DNA of 64,000 nucleotides. It comes from Diplosphaera chodatii (taxonomy: Eukaryota > Chlorophyta > Trebouxiophyceae > Prasiolales > Stichococcaceae). Shown piece by piece: positions 41,770 to 54,900 of this stretch (position 1 is its first letter; every line of letters starts with the position of its first letter). The notes beneath the pieces were generated by a model. The model had not been told where the DNA came from. It did no database searches and saw only the letters and a program-made list of their open reading frames with translations. A program made the position numbers and the translations under genes. The stretch spans positions 1,116,001-1,180,000 of the forward strand of contig JAALGY010000019.1 in NCBI GenBank assembly GCA_032358165.1, written 5' to 3'.

Positions 41770-44700
41770 ATGCATTCCGCAAAGCGGAAGGACCCTGCTG
41801 GCACTGATGTGGAGGCTGAGAACCATGCGCCTGCTGCTCATCTGGCAACAGCAGTGGTCAAGCGGCGCTTTGTACCGCCGAAGATGGCGTGTCCAGCTGG
41901 CCAAACGTCACAACAGCCGCTGTCGAGCAAGCAGAGAAACATCCAGCCATGGCGCAGCACTGCCAGCGGTTCTCAGCCGGCTGCTGCTGCAGGCCCAGCC
42001 GCAGCGTCAAGCGCACCAGCCGTGTTTTACTCAGTACTGTACACAAAGAAGTCTAACAAGGTGCCATCCTATGTGGAAGCGCACATGCAACTTTGGACAT
42101 GGTCGCCTCACTGTGCTCCTGGTGGCTCACACTTGAACAATGCTATGCAGAAGCGGCAAAACAAGACGTTTTCAGATGGTAAGATTGATAATGATAGGAT
42201 GATCCTTCCAGTCATGTTATGTGGCGCTGAGTCAGGCACACTCTGTACATTACATCCGCAGGCATTCTGCAAGTGACAGCGGAGCATCACTGCACCCTTT
42301 ACAGCGACGTGCGCCTGCTGTCGTATCTAGTTAGGTGACGAGTGCTTGCATGCAGACATGGGCATACACTGCATCACGTCACGAAAACGATGTATGCAAC
42401 AGGAGGGCAAGGTTGTGAGCAAGTCCAGGGTTGCCAGCACATATGGAATGCCAGAAGGCGCGGAGCTCGTGTTGAGCAGCTTTGAGCTGGAAGTGGGCCC
42501 ATCAATCGAGGCGCAGCGTTTCAGGTGCAGTACTTGTCATATCAGCACGATGGACGCAGAAACTTCGAGGGCACGGCCATGCAGCCGTGGGTCTGGCTTG
42601 AGTACCCATCGTACGCCTGGTGCAGGTCTGGTGCTTGCTTTGTCAAGTCGGCAGCATCGTCTGTGCAGCCAACTCCTGCTGCGGGATCTGGTGTTAGCAC
42701 TGCAGTAGCATCACGTGCTTTCATCAGTGTCACAGCTAGCAGTGGAGGACCAGCAGCATCCCAGCAGCCTGCACAGCTGCAGGTTCTTCACTGTTATTCT
42801 GTGGTGTACTTCAATCGGTTCCAGGGTGTTGTGTGTGCAGCACAAGCCGGCACCCAGTACTGAAGTGTACATGCAGCACAAGCCGGCACCCAGTACTGAA
42901 GTGAGGGACTCTCCTCATCTCAGGGACTGCACAGCCCAGAGGCCACTGGCGCACTGGTACTGAATGAGAGCGAGTGGCGAGGCGGGCACGCAGGAGCTGC
43001 GGGGCACCGGCCTGTTGCGCCTGTGGTTGTTGACCCTTACATCTGCAGGTTGACAGTGGGTTCGGGCAGCGTGCATGCAGTTGCAGGCACCTGGTGTGCT
43101 GCATGCAAGAGCAGGCAAAGCTTGCATGTTCAAGGTGTGTTGTGCTCAACAGGCACCTGCGGGATCACCAGCGCGCGGGCGTCAAATTTCTGTGGGAGTG
43201 CACCATGGGCCTGCGTGAGGCGGGGCGTCTTGGCGCCATCCTGGCAGGTGATGCTGCTCTGCAACTGCCTTGATGCACGCCGTTTGCAGGCAAAACTGAA
43301 CGCATGCAGCATCAGCATTATGCCGCACCGACATGTTTCCCTGCCTTTGCAGATGAGATGGGCCTTGGGTGCGCATACACACACGCATCAGCGACTGCCA
43401 GATGCACAGTGCTGGGCCATGATGAACAGCACTATACCATGTTTGTAGCTCAGCAAGTCATGATCATTTGGAGGCATTCTCGACCTGTTGCTGCGCCCTG
43501 GTACAAGCCCAGCCTTGGTCTTCTTGGCAGGAAAACCCTGCAGGTGCTGGCACTGGTGTGGACGGCGCTGAAGCAGGGGCCGGCAGGGCGCCCTGCTGCC
43601 AAGAAGGTCATCATCGTGGCACCATCGAGCTTGTGCAAGAACTGGGCTGCAGAAGCCAACAAGTGGCTCGGCACTGAGCGGCTGAAGGTGCCGAGGTTCC
43701 ATATGATCTTGCTGCAGCTGGATTGCGTGCACGCAGGTCGTGTCCTTGATGAGTGCTTGCGACTGTTGAGCACCCTGTATGCAGGTGCTGGTCATCGCTG
43801 CCGGGGCAGATGCGCAGCAGCAAGTGCAGGTAGGTTCCCATATCGTTCTCATCAGTGCAACCATGCATGAAGCGCATGCAAGTGCTGACTGGTATGGTGC
43901 TGAGTACGCTCGATCTGGGTGTGCTGCAGGACTTCCGGTATGGCGCTGCATACAAAGCCTGTGTCATCTCGTATGAGACGCTGCGAAAGCACACCAAAGA
44001 TCTGAAGGGCAGCTGCGACATCCTGATCTGCGATGAGGGCCACAGGTGTGCCAAAGGATCTGCGTGAGGCCCTCTAGGCGCACATCTGCGCGTGTCCGTA
44101 AAGGCGACTTGGCCCTTGACTCATGTGAGACATCAGTGCTGCGATGCACATACAGGCTGAAAGCGGCAGGAGGCAGCAAGACGATCGACAGCCTGCTGGC
44201 GCTGGACTGCCCCCGCCGCATCCTGCTGACAGGTGCAGCAAGAGCTGCTTGCTGACTCATTGCGTGCTCCAATGGAATGCGCAGTCCCATCCTTCCAACG
44301 ATCCCAGTACCCACTGTTCCCCTGGCAGGGACGCCCATCCAAAACGATCTAAGCGAATTCTTCGCCCTGGTGGACTTCGTCAACCCCAGCAGGTTCCCAC
44401 CTGCATGCAGCCATCCATACCTTCTGACTGTCTGTGAAACATTAAGCCCAGCATTCACAATGCTGTGCCTGAACACAGCCTGGCAGCAAACTTCTCAGCA
44501 TTCAAGCGTGTGTACGGGGACGTCATCGCGCGCTCCCGTGATCGTGGAGCCAGTGAGGACGAGCGACTGCTCGGCCAAGAGCGCTCTCAGTGAGACTGGG
44601 CCTTTGCGCAGTGTTGGCCAATCCCTGATCCGTGATACGAAGCACCATGCTCATGTTCTGTCTGTGCTGTTGAGTGTTGATGAACCCGTGCACACTTGCA

Positions 44701-47192
44701 CAAGGAGCACGTCATGTTGCTTATGTTGTGCTGACCTACAGGCAGCTGCAACTCCGCATCAGCGACTTCATGCTCCGGCGCACAGCAGAGCTGAACGAGC
44801 AGTACCTGCCTGACAAAGTGACATACACCATCTTCTGCCGACCCTCACGTTTGCAGGTGCACACGTGGCAATGATTGAGTGGCCTGCAGCCGAGTGATTC
44901 ATGTCAGGGCATTTGAGGCATGCCTGCAGCCTTTTGATGCAGCCTGCAGCTGGACGCTGAACCTGCACTCAGCATACTCTCCACATCCTCAGGTGGATCT
45001 GTACAAACACCTGCTGCAATCGCGCGCTGTGACGAGTCTGCTGTCGTCCACCGACACCAATGGCTCCAGTGTCCTGACAGCAATCACCCAGCTGAAGAAG
45101 GTCTGCAGTTGTCTGATAACTTGTCTGCCTGTGCCATGTTTCGGTACCAATAGTGTGTGGCGTCTCAGATAGGTGACAACTTCACATTGATGTGTTGCAG
45201 CTCGAGCAACAAGCAGCCACATCATGATGTAGTTGTGATTGCATCCCATAAACGCTGCAGGTGTGCAACCACCCAGACCTGCTGCGGCTGAAGGGCGGCA
45301 AGGCTGATGACAGCGCGGACACGCAGCAGCTGGACGCCCTGTTCCCGCCGGACTACTCACCAGGCGCACCTGGTCACTCAGGTGTGTCAGTCCATGTCCA
45401 TGCGCCGGAGCTTTGAGTTCTCCATGTTTGATGCTTTCTGATGCAATTGCCATGCAGGCATGAGTAGCGCTGCCACAAACGCAGAGCGATGCAACAACTT
45501 TGGCAAATGCTTGCAGGCAAGCTGTCGTGCTTGGAGGCATTGCTGCGCTCCGTCTCAGCTTTCAGCGCCGATCGCGTGGTGATCGTCAGCAACAGCACCG
45601 CAGCGCTGGACCTGGCAGGCAAACTGTGCAGGTAAACGGTTGAGCCACCCATGAGCAGGATCTGCATTGCATGGAGCAAGCATTGCTCGGTCTCACTTAG
45701 TTTGGCAACTGGACCCCTGGAAGCCTTTGGTTCGCACGCTCGAAATTGATCATGGGGGGAAAACAATGCAGTGGGCTGGGACTGCCCACCTGCCGCATTG
45801 ATGGCGACACTGCTGTGGAGTCCCGCCAGGACATTGTCAACACCTTCAATGCACCGCACACCAGCGTCCGGGTGTGGAGCAACCGTCGCATTGTCCACAA
45901 GCTGCACGCTGCTGCACGGTTTGCTGGCGAAGTGCTGCGCGCTGTGCTCATACCCGACTAGTTTGCAAACAAGCAAGCACGCACGCATGCATGCATGGCA
46001 AAGGTTCGGATGCACGAAAGCTACGCCACAGTCAAATCTGGTGTCACGGAACAGGTGTGCCTGCTGTCGACGAGGGCTGGCGGTGCTGGGCTCAACCTGA
46101 TCGGCGCCAACCACCTGGTGCTGTCAGTGCACTCTCAAGCATGATTTGTCGAGCTTGTCACTGCAGCACTGCTTTGATGTCATGCTGGTGGAACGACGCA
46201 ACCCTCTGGCTGTTGTTCAAAATGCAGTTCCTGTTGGATAGTGATTGGAATCCCGCTCTCGATGACCAGGCATGTCGCTGCTGCGAGCTGCTGTTCTCTC
46301 TTGCAACCGTCAACTGAAACAGTGTGCTGTTCGAGGCCAGGTCTGAAGTATGTGCCCTGCTGCAGGCAATGGCGCGCATCTGGCGGGATGGCCAGCAGAA
46401 ACCCTGCTCCATCTACCGCCTGCTGACCACTGGTGCGGGAGGTGCATGGGTGCTGCCGTCCATGCGACCTGCGATCAGCTGTCGCTTTCGGGTCGTAGCC
46501 GTGCTGCCATGCTGCAGGGACCATTGACGAGAAGATCTTCCAGCGGCAGCTGATGAAGCACGAGCTGGCTGCAGCTGTGCAGGGCAGCAACGCTGGGCTG
46601 GAGAATGTGAGCTCTGCACACTGATCGTGTATATCTGGTGGCCAGGCCCAATGCCGAGTAATGCACATAGCACGGGATGAAGCTGTGTGCGGACCAGGCA
46701 TGCTGGCCTGGCCAGGATGAAGATGACCTCCGCTGCACCTCACTGCTTGTCGGCTGACACAGCTCAAGGACAGCTGCACTCGACACTACAGGGTGGCAGC
46801 AAATTCACGCGGGAGGAGCTGCGGGACCTCTTCCAGCTCAACGAGGCCACAAACTGCGACACCCGCGACCTGCTGGTCAAGCTGCCTGGCGGCGCCGATT
46901 GGCAGGTGAGTTGTTGTCTGTGGATGTCTGCAGTTTGCTCCTTTCATTGCAGGCTCAGGGCGGTTATGCCCTTGCACGTGTTCCAACAGCCGTCAGCCAG
47001 CAGTGACACGCTGGTCTGCCGCCGTCACACATTTTGCAGGTGGATGGCAAGGGCGCAGACCAGGAGCAGATCCGCGCCGTGGCAGCGCAGGCCTTCGTCA
47101 GCTTCGTGCACGTGGCCGCCAAGCACAAAGCAGCAGCGGCAGGCCCTGTGGGAGCTGTTCCACCTGCAGCGGCTGGCAGCAGCGCCACATGA
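41770..47192 (+). CDS. RAD54-family SNF2 recombination translocase (RAD54B-like)
   Basis: Start ATG 41770: [20 protein letters not shown], then KRRFVPPKM, a RAD54/RAD54B N-terminal signature, and [16 protein letters not shown]. After further N-terminal exons ([40 protein letters not shown]) comes the helicase core. [20 protein letters not shown] leads to [20 protein letters not shown] (Walker A). [60 protein letters not shown] (DEGH) and [20 protein letters not shown] follow. Next come [64 protein letters not shown] and [20 protein letters not shown]. The C-terminal lobe has [40 protein letters not shown] (motif V), [14 protein letters not shown] and [20 protein letters not shown] (motif VI). 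The tail is [20 protein letters not shown] and an Ala-rich end at TGA 47190. All motor motifs are intact. The family remodels RAD51 filaments and chromatin during homologous recombination. Confidence 0.93.
42836..42903 (+). repeat. Tandem duplication, two 32-base copies with 36-base period
   Basis: tgcagcacaagccggcaccc... occurs at 42836-42867 and 42872-42903, identical over 32 bases, within the RAD54-like gene between two exons. It offers duplicate TGCAG acceptor sequences. Confidence 0.85.
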
Positions 47193-47741
47193 GGGTGGTG
47201 CACTCTAGGCAATGCCAGTTTCCCTAGTAAGGCACCGGGGTCAAGCATCTCTGGGGTCTTTCTGTCAGCAAACTGATGCAATTTGACACCAGCTGTGCAC
47301 AACCCGACCAGGGAACGGGCAACACTTGTAGCAGCATTTGGGTTTAGGAACAGGGATCAGTATGGAAGACGTTTAGGCATGAAGCAGGCTGCAAATGCCC
47401 ACGATGACTGCCTGCATGCTTGCTTGCTCGATAGGTGTGGAGGTTAGCTGCAGGGTGGCGCATGCTGATGCCTTGAGTATAAAGACTAATTGTCGTTTCT
47501 GAACGACCATCCAGAAAGCTCAGCAACACCAAATGTTTGCGGCCCCCACTGCAACTCGCTTAGCTACTGCACCTCTGAATCCATGCAAACCTTGCAGCGG
47601 AGTCAAAGTTCCAATCAATACTGCACTTCGACTCTCTTTGTCACACTTGCACCCCTCCCGCCCGATGTTTGCTGTTACCCCAGTTTGAGGTGGCACCCTC
47701 GCAGTGCAGGACCGCCACTCACACCGCCCCCAGAAACACGA
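47193..47741. other. Convergent 3' intergenic region, RAD54-like / surface glycoprotein
   Basis: About 550 bases with no supported gene; should hold two 3' untranslated regions. Confidence 0.45.
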
Positions 47742-50325
47742 TCACAAACCGTTTACCCAGATCATTGTGCCCGCTACAACAAAGATACCCAGCACCAGCG
47801 CAAACTTCTTGCCACCATTCACTGGCGGCACGGTCTGGCACTGGTAGCCCTCCTTGGGCTCACTGAAGCACTGCTCGCTGTCTGCAGCGTTCACAGGACG
47901 GCATCTTGAGACGGCAGCCCAATAAGGCTCGACCAGAGGCGCAGATGCTGCGCTTCATGTTGCAGCCGCATCAGATGAGGGCAGCGTGCAGAGGTGTGGA
48001 GGCCAATCGCACCTTTCAAAATCCAGCTGCCGCCCTTGCAGCGCGGGCGCTTGGGCGGGAACTCTGGGTATTTTGGCACGGGGATGATGGCGGACTCGTT
48101 GCAAGTCTTCTCCGAGAAGCCCGTGATGTTGACGCAGCCGGCGGGCGGCAGCGTCATGCCATTCGCGTTCACATTGCCCGTGAAGACCAGCGTGCCGTTG
48201 CCTGCAGATCCAGGTGGAATTCATTACCCTGGCAGTCATTTCAGCTGGCACATGTGCAACACGATTCAGTTCTGCCACACAAGCACGGGGAGATGCAAGA
48301 GACAGCTGCAAACCTGAGTTGAAGTAGTTGACAAGGGCCGGCCTGTTGGCATTGGTGCCAATGCCATCAATATATGTGGCATTCTTGCCGCCTGCATACG
48401 AGATGTTGGCCGTGCCATACAAGCCTGCCAGCACAGACCCAGGCCCTGCAAGCAGATACGTCCACATGTTGTTGTCACAGGCATGCAGGCAAGGTGTGAC
48501 ACGATCAGCTTACGCCCATCAGGCCAAAGGAGACAGCCTCAGGTTGGATCCACAACCATCGGCAGCCACACCTTGCTGAATGAGGTTGAGGTTGTTTGTC
48601 TGATTGGCGGAAACAGCGCCAGACCCCGTCAACGCTATCTGTGCAGTGTTGGTGACGTTGCCTGCAAAATCAACGTCATGGGCAGGTTCAGAAACACCAC
48701 ATTGCTGTGCGCTTGTGCATGCTGCAATCACTGCTGAGAGCCAGACATGCTGAGTGGGCTTGGAAGCGACAGCGATGCTGGCTACGTGCAGGATGGCATC
48801 TTCCACACAGCATGTGTCTCACGGAGCAGCGTACCAATGAACACAGAGCCTTTGCCGGACTTGGCCAGCGTGAGGGACTGCGCATTGGTCAGGATGACAG
48901 GCTGCGTGGACGCATAGTTGATGTACACATTGTTCAGCTTGCCGTCCAACACCTAGGCACCACGCATTGTCAACTCAGATGTATGGCCAGGCCCACTTCC
49001 ATGCAGCATGCTCTGCAAGCAGACTGGTGACTCGTGCAAGCAGAAGATGTCATCAGGCAATCATCACTCGTAGCACTATGCAACAGCAGGAGGGCAGCGC
49101 ACTGCCGAGCCGTTGGTGCTGGCGTAGACAATCAGGTTGTCCAGGTTGTGGTTGAGGATAACCACGCCCGTAGCTGCGATCTGCGCCTGTTGCAGCACAG
49201 GAGGCACCGGCAGCTCAGCGCACAGTCGGGTGGCTCCAGGCGACTGTCCTCAATGTGAAGAGGCATATGCGCCAGGCATGATCACGAGTCCTGCACATGC
49301 CAAGGCAGCGTGCGTCACTCTGAGCACGCAGGGCCTCGAAGGCGCCGCACCTGGAACGTGTCCGTCGTGGTGACGTTCTTGAACTTGAACTCCACGTAGC
49401 TCTGCCCAGTGGCCGTGACGTTCACGATGTCCCCCGCAAGCTCATCAGGCACCTGCGTGGCAGCGCAGAACGAACGTTCAGCCAGATCCAGCACGGGAGG
49501 AGGTGTTGCAGATCCATGCTGCGCTTGCAGCCAGAAGGGCGATGCATAACATGATGCAGAGGCTACAGCCTCCCAAGGAGAGTGCCGCAGCACCTGAGAC
49601 CCATGCAGCATGTCGACATGCGGCTCACCGTGATGGTGACGTTGACGAGGTCGGTGCTGGTGAGCGTGCCATTCAGCGCCAGCGTCAGGACGCCTGCCTT
49701 CACATAGGGGTGCAGGTTGTACGACTGCCTGCACATCGCCAGCCACAGCTGCTTGACTGTTTGACACATTAACTGCTGAGACACAGGGCACCAGCTCCTG
49801 AGCAGCCTCAATGTGACACTTATGCAAATGAGGGAACAAGCTGCCAGTGCGATGCTTGGCGACTTCAACAGGATCAGAGACTGCGTGTTGCAGAGTAGAG
49901 CGGAAAAGTCATATGCAGTAGGACGCACTCGAGGTCGGTCGTGTTGACCGAGAACTGGTAGTTTGTGACAGACGCATTGTTTGCGGTGGCGAATGTCAGC
50001 GACAGCGGCAGGCAGGACTGCACGCTCTTGAACTGCTCCGTGAAGGATGTCTTCACGGCCCACGTCGTCAGGTTCTTCTGGTTCGTAGCCTGCAGACGAT
50101 GTGGACGCTGGCATGAGGTCTTCCATGGAGCAAGCTGGAGGACATGGCGTTGGTGCACTTGGGCCCGCTGCCCAACGATGGCTGACTCACGTTGGTGAAC
50201 TTCGCCGGTGTTGCTGAGCGCAGGAAGCTGACGTCGTCGCTGCTGTCTGCCAACGCAGGGGCGCTGCAGGCCAGCAGCACCAGCGCCGAAGCAGCCACCG
50301 CCGCCGCTCCCGTGCGCCGTCCCAT
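47742..50325 (-). CDS. Secreted/cell-surface glycoprotein with C-terminal membrane anchor, unknown family
   Basis: Start ATG 50325. Residues 1-26 are a clear signal peptide (GAAAVAASALVLLACSAPAL, then ADSS). Exons then read VSFLRSATPAKFTN; KNLTTWAVKTSFTEQFKSVQ with SVTNYQFSVNTTDLECVL; YNLHPYVKAGVLTLALNGTL; VPDELAGDIVNVTATGQSYV with KNVTTTDTFQ; QIAATGVVILNHNLDNLIVY; VLDGKLNNVYINYASTQPVI; NVTNTAQIALTGSGAVSANQ; SVLAGLYGTANISYAGGKNA; NGTLVFTGNVNANGMTLPPA; and CNESAIIPVPKYPEFPPKRP. At least ten N-x-S/T sites and short alternating beta-type repeats suggest a glycosylated extracellular beta-solenoid. The last exon has a Cys-containing stalk (SEQCFSEPKEGYQCQTVPPV) and a single membrane helix FALVLGIFVVAGTMIWVNGL, ending at TGA 47742. 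Type I topology. I recognise no named domain; a wall, adhesion or lineage-specific role is guesswork. Confidence 0.75.
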
Positions 50326-51930
50326 GCCGCCTTGCTGTCACGTCGCTGTGTGGCGGGGACTGGGCGCTGGCCAAAGCTGGCGTTCGCACGCCCACCTGCA
50401 GCACAACGCAGGTCAGCAGGCTCAGCGGTGAGCACCGCTCACACAGCAGGGTTGCGCAGGCTGCAGCACGCTGCAGCCGCGTCACGCCGCATTGCAGCAG
50501 GAGGCGTCACGAAGCGCCTGTCCAATGGGGTGCACACTACAACGGCGCAGCATGCTCAGCGTGCAGCAGCCGAACGGGCGTCGACGCAGGAGGTGCACCG
50601 TAGGTGGTTCGGTCGCCTGGTTGTGTGCTGGGGACCCACAACGAAGCAAGGGGCCCAGGATGTCAGCCGCTCGCCTGCCTAGCACACCCTAGCAGCCCGG
50701 CGGGACGTCCGGAGGTTTGTGGCCGCTCCAGCACGACAACGCCTCACGCGCACTGGTAGGAGGCGCAGGATACACCGTAGGGGCACACGCCCCAGGCACC
50801 GACTGAAGCGAGCACGGCAGCCCAACGTGCGCAGAGACACCTTTGCGAAGCGTCGGGCTGGTGAACTTGTCCAGTTGCGGGGCGATCGGCATCGGGTGGC
50901 GCTACAAGATTGGACAGGCAGCTCACTCACCGCTCACACGTGAGGAACGTTCAGTGCGCCCGTGCGCCCCTCCAACCTCAGGTGTAACAGGGCTCCAAGC
51001 GTCAGTCACTCGATGCAATCAGCTGCAGACGTGCTGCCCCGTTACACTGCAACGCCCACGGCCGCGCTTACTGCCCGTTTGGCGGCGTAAGAGACGCTGG
51101 AACGTGCCGTTGCTAAACCCTACACGTGTTTTGTGCACGAGGCGGCACGGACCTGATCCCCTGATGTAAGTGTCCAATTTCGAGCTGTACGCCGTCGAGT
51201 ACACTGTGAGCCGTCTGTGAGGCCAACCTAGGTGTCCAGGCGCCGCCTCGTGCCGGGCAGGGCAGCGCAGGTGACCAGGTTTACAGCAAGAGCCGCCGGC
51301 AAGTTGCGGCGGTGCAGCCGCAGCCACGTCCCGCAGGCGGCTCGCCATCATGTCCGGCCGGTGAGTATTGTCATATAGCCCGGTCTGGCGTGCCGGGTGG
51401 TGCACCCGCGCCGAATCTAGGGGTGCCCCCTCCCTGTGTGTTCGGCGCCTTTTGACCCAGCTGGTCAGCCCCACGGGCGCCCGTGCCGCAAGAGCTGCGC
51501 TTGATGGCGTCAGCAGCACTGGCATTGCCCTGTTGCAATGCAGCGCCGCCGTCCTAAGTTGACACACCCTGTGCAACTGTAGCGCAGCTTGCACACCTCT
51601 TCAGTCTGTGGGACACTTGGGGCAGGTGTCGACCACACCGCCGTGGCTTTTGCCTCGAATCAATCTTGCTATGCATCATATGTCTGGCAAGTGCGTGGTT
51701 TGCCTCGCGCCCCACGATGCAGCCCTGTTACGACTTTGACCGCATGCGTGAGGTCCCCTCCTGACTGGCCGAGCACGCGTCATGAGAACGATGGTGGCGC
51801 GCTACCCGGCCCTGTGCGCCGCACACTCCGCTTTGCTGCTGCTTGCATAAGTTTTGGGGCACGATCGGCCGGCAGACGCAACTTTGTCCATCATTGTCAT
51901 CCGGGCCAGGCCTGGATGCAAGAGCCACAC
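50326..51930. promoter_or_regulatory. Long divergent gap, surface glycoprotein / sulfate transporter
   Basis: 1.6 kb, GC-rich, between opposing starts. Many frames are open by composition on both strands. None has recognisable domains or a confirmed splice partner except the weak candidate listed at 51019-51525. Presumed to hold two promoters. Confidence 0.35.
51019..51525 (-). CDS. Weak candidate: hypothetical basic protein
   Basis: Uninterrupted frame of 168 codons from ATG 51525 (MPVLLTPSSAALAARAPVGL). The beginning resembles an organelle presequence and the rest is Arg/Ser/His-rich. In GC-rich DNA such frames arise by chance, and nothing else supports it. Confidence 0.18.
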   Translation of the reverse strand: MPVLLTPSSAALAARAPVGLTSWVKRRRTHREGAPLDSARVHHPARQTGLYDNTHRPDMMASRLRDVAAAAPPQLAGGSCCKPGHLRCPARHEAAPGHLGWPHRRLTVYSTAYSSKLDTYIRGSGPCRLVHKTRVGFSNGTFQRLLRRQTGSKRGRGRCSVTGQHVCS

Positions 51931-54900
51931 ATGTCTGCGCAGAAAACAATCAGCGCACAGTGCTGACTGCACACACCGTGGTGTCTGCAGGGTCGGCCTG
52001 GGCGCCGATGACGACAAGGTGGTGCGCACCGGCCAGCCCGACCTGACCAACTCTTCAACATCCAGCGATGATGTCCGCCGCCGCTACAAGGTGCAGGCTG
52101 TTGGCCACGCAGCCAGCAACAACCGTGCCCGTGCTGCTCATGCTCCTGCCGTCCATGCTGCAGCAGCATCAGCCATGGGCAAAATGCTGCATGTTGCGCT
52201 GCTTCATGTGGGCGTAGTGGCATGCTGTGCAACTGTGCGGGAGCTATGGTGCCGCTCCGCACACGTCTGCCAGCGAGAGTGCTGTCAAGCTGAAGCCCAA
52301 TGTGATTGCAGGTGTCGTACCCCATCAGCGAGGGCACGGAGGGGTCGGCGCTGGGCGGGGAGGCGCGCCACTTCCTGAAGCACCGCCGGGAGACGATCAC
52401 GCAGCAGTACCGCGCGTACGACTGGCTCGACTGGTTCGCGGTGCTGCTGCCCGCGGTCGCATGGCTGCGCAAGTACAACTTCCGCCGCCACCTGCTGGTG
52501 CGTGTCGCCTCACCTGGACGTGCACTGGCTGCCAGCTGTTCAACCTGACTTTGTCCAGCTTACCAACAGGGTGCAGTTCATCTACATGCACTGCTGCACG
52601 ATCATTTGTTGAACAGTGCTGAACTTTTGGCGGAAGGGTGCTTCCTGCTGCTGCGGATACAGTTGGAAAAAATCGACACTGCCGCGATGCAGATCGACGT
52701 CGTGGCAGGGCTGTCAGTCGGCGCCATGGTGGTGCCCCAGGGCATGTCATACGCCAAGCTGGCCGGCCTGCCCCAGGTGGGCATCGCCGGGTGCCACTTG
52801 CTGTGATGACGCCCCTCCTGTGGCTGCTTGCTGTGCTTCAAGGAAACTTGAACTTGCCTGTTGCCGAGGCATCATCATCAACAGTGCAGTACGCCCTGCA
52901 GGTGTGGGGCCTGTATGGTGCTTTTGCGCCGTGCATGGTGTATGCTGGCTTCGGATCCTCGCGGCAACTGGTGCGCCTATTCCTGAGGCCCACATGTTAC
53001 CCTGTAGCTCACCAAACCCTGATCGTGTACACATGTTGCAACGTGACTGGATGCCTGAGCAATGCAATCGCAAGGCACAAGAGGCCCAAGAGTGGAGTTC
53101 ATACCACAAGCCCTACTGCCTTCTCCACAGGCTGTCGGACCTGTGGCTGTTACGTCATTGTTGCTGGGCAGTGGTCTACCTAGCCTTGCTGACTTCACAC
53201 AGCCCTCGCAAGTGACGGACTCAGCGGGTGAGTGCACCATTCTCATTTGTTGTCCTCATGCATTTGTAACCACTTGATGCACATCACTCGTTGCGGCCTG
53301 ACCAAAACTCACGGGTGTCCACCGTAACACAACAAAACTGCTGCTGCTGCTGCTGCTGATTGCAGGCCAGGTTGTGGCTTACGCTGCAAACGAGCCAGGA
53401 CCCCAGTATGAGGAGCAGCAGACCAAATACAACATTGCCGCCAGTCAGATTGCCATCATTGCCGGCATCATGTACACAGGTGCAAGCCTTGAGGCTGTGC
53501 TGTCGTGGAGCATGCAACATGAGTGCCTGGCAGTGCCGCCGAAGCAACAGATTTTGTTTTTGCCCATATTGTCAGTTCATCGCTTGTGTCTTGGCCTTTG
53601 CTTGCCTCGAAGCATTGTTGCTCTTGCAGTTTGGCAGGGATGCACAAAGTTTCCAGGCGTACAACGACTCACTTGCACCTCTTGTGTTTGCACACAGGTG
53701 TGGGCGTTCTGCGCCTCGGGTGGCTGACCCACTATCTGTCGCATGCTGTCGTCTCCGGATTCATGACTGGCGCATCCATCACCATCGGCATGTCACAAGT
53801 CAAGTACCTGCTGGGTGAGCTCCTCGCATCGTAGCAGGCCACCTGTCCGAGTTCGTGGAAATTATTGCACAGATTGTTGCACACACCTAGCCTTGTTGAC
53901 AGTCGTGTGCGCTGCGTGCAGGGCTGAAGGTGCCGCGCTACGACCGTCTGCAGGACACCATGGCCAGTCTGGCTGATAACCTGTCGCTGTTCAACTGGCG
54001 CGAGTTGCTGGTGCGTCGAGTTGATATGTCTGGACCCTCTCCCTTGTGCACCCTGCGCTGTGATGCTTCAGCATGGCCGGTGTGGTGTATCATCTACCTT
54101 ACGGCCACTGTGAGCTCAAATGTAGGCAGCCAGTACAATTCTTGACTCAGGGTCGTGCAGTCAACTCCTTCGCCACGAATACAGATGTGCTCACTGCAGA
54201 TGGGCCTGGCATGGCTGCTCCTCCTGGAGGTGTGCAAATTCGTCGGCCGCAAGCATCGCCGTCTCATCTACATTCGCGCGGTCGGCCCACTGCTGGTGTG
54301 CATACACAATCTTGCAGTTGCATTTTACTCGAACCTGTGTGCATCTGCGGTGCATGGTTGTGTGCTTCTGTATGTAAACGAAGTTGGTATGCCTTTGCTC
54401 CCCAATCATTCGGAGGTGCAGGTGTGTCCGGAAATCTCATGCATACATCGACCTGCCTGTTGCAGGTGACCATCATCTCCATCGGAGTCATGAACGTCGG
54501 GAAGTACTACAAGGCGCCATACAACATCGGCATTGTCGGCAATGTGCGCATTCACTTGCTGGCAGCTGAGTTGTGTCCGTGCTTGGCAAGCGCCGCCTGA
54601 TCTGCGTCGACACCCTGCTGCTGCTGCCAGCCTGAGCACACTTGCATCTTCTTCTTTCCAACTTGCACATAGTATGCAGCAGCTGTTCCAAAATTCAGTT
54701 TCTCTGATTGACATCTGATTGACGCCGGAAGTTGCTGTAATGCACAGGTGCCCAAGGGCCTGCCCGGCTATGTTGGCGGCACCTTCTTCCCCCTGGTCGG
54801 CTCCACCGGTGGCACCCTGGGCCTTGCTGTGCTGGTGCGTCTAGGATTCTGCACCTCGTGAAGACCGATGCTTCACACCTGGATCCCAGCTGTGACTACA

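Noticed and set aside
50332..50682. 117-codon frame on + upstream of the surface glycoprotein
   Set aside because: Arg/Ala-rich frame in GC-rich promoter DNA, no splice partner or motif.
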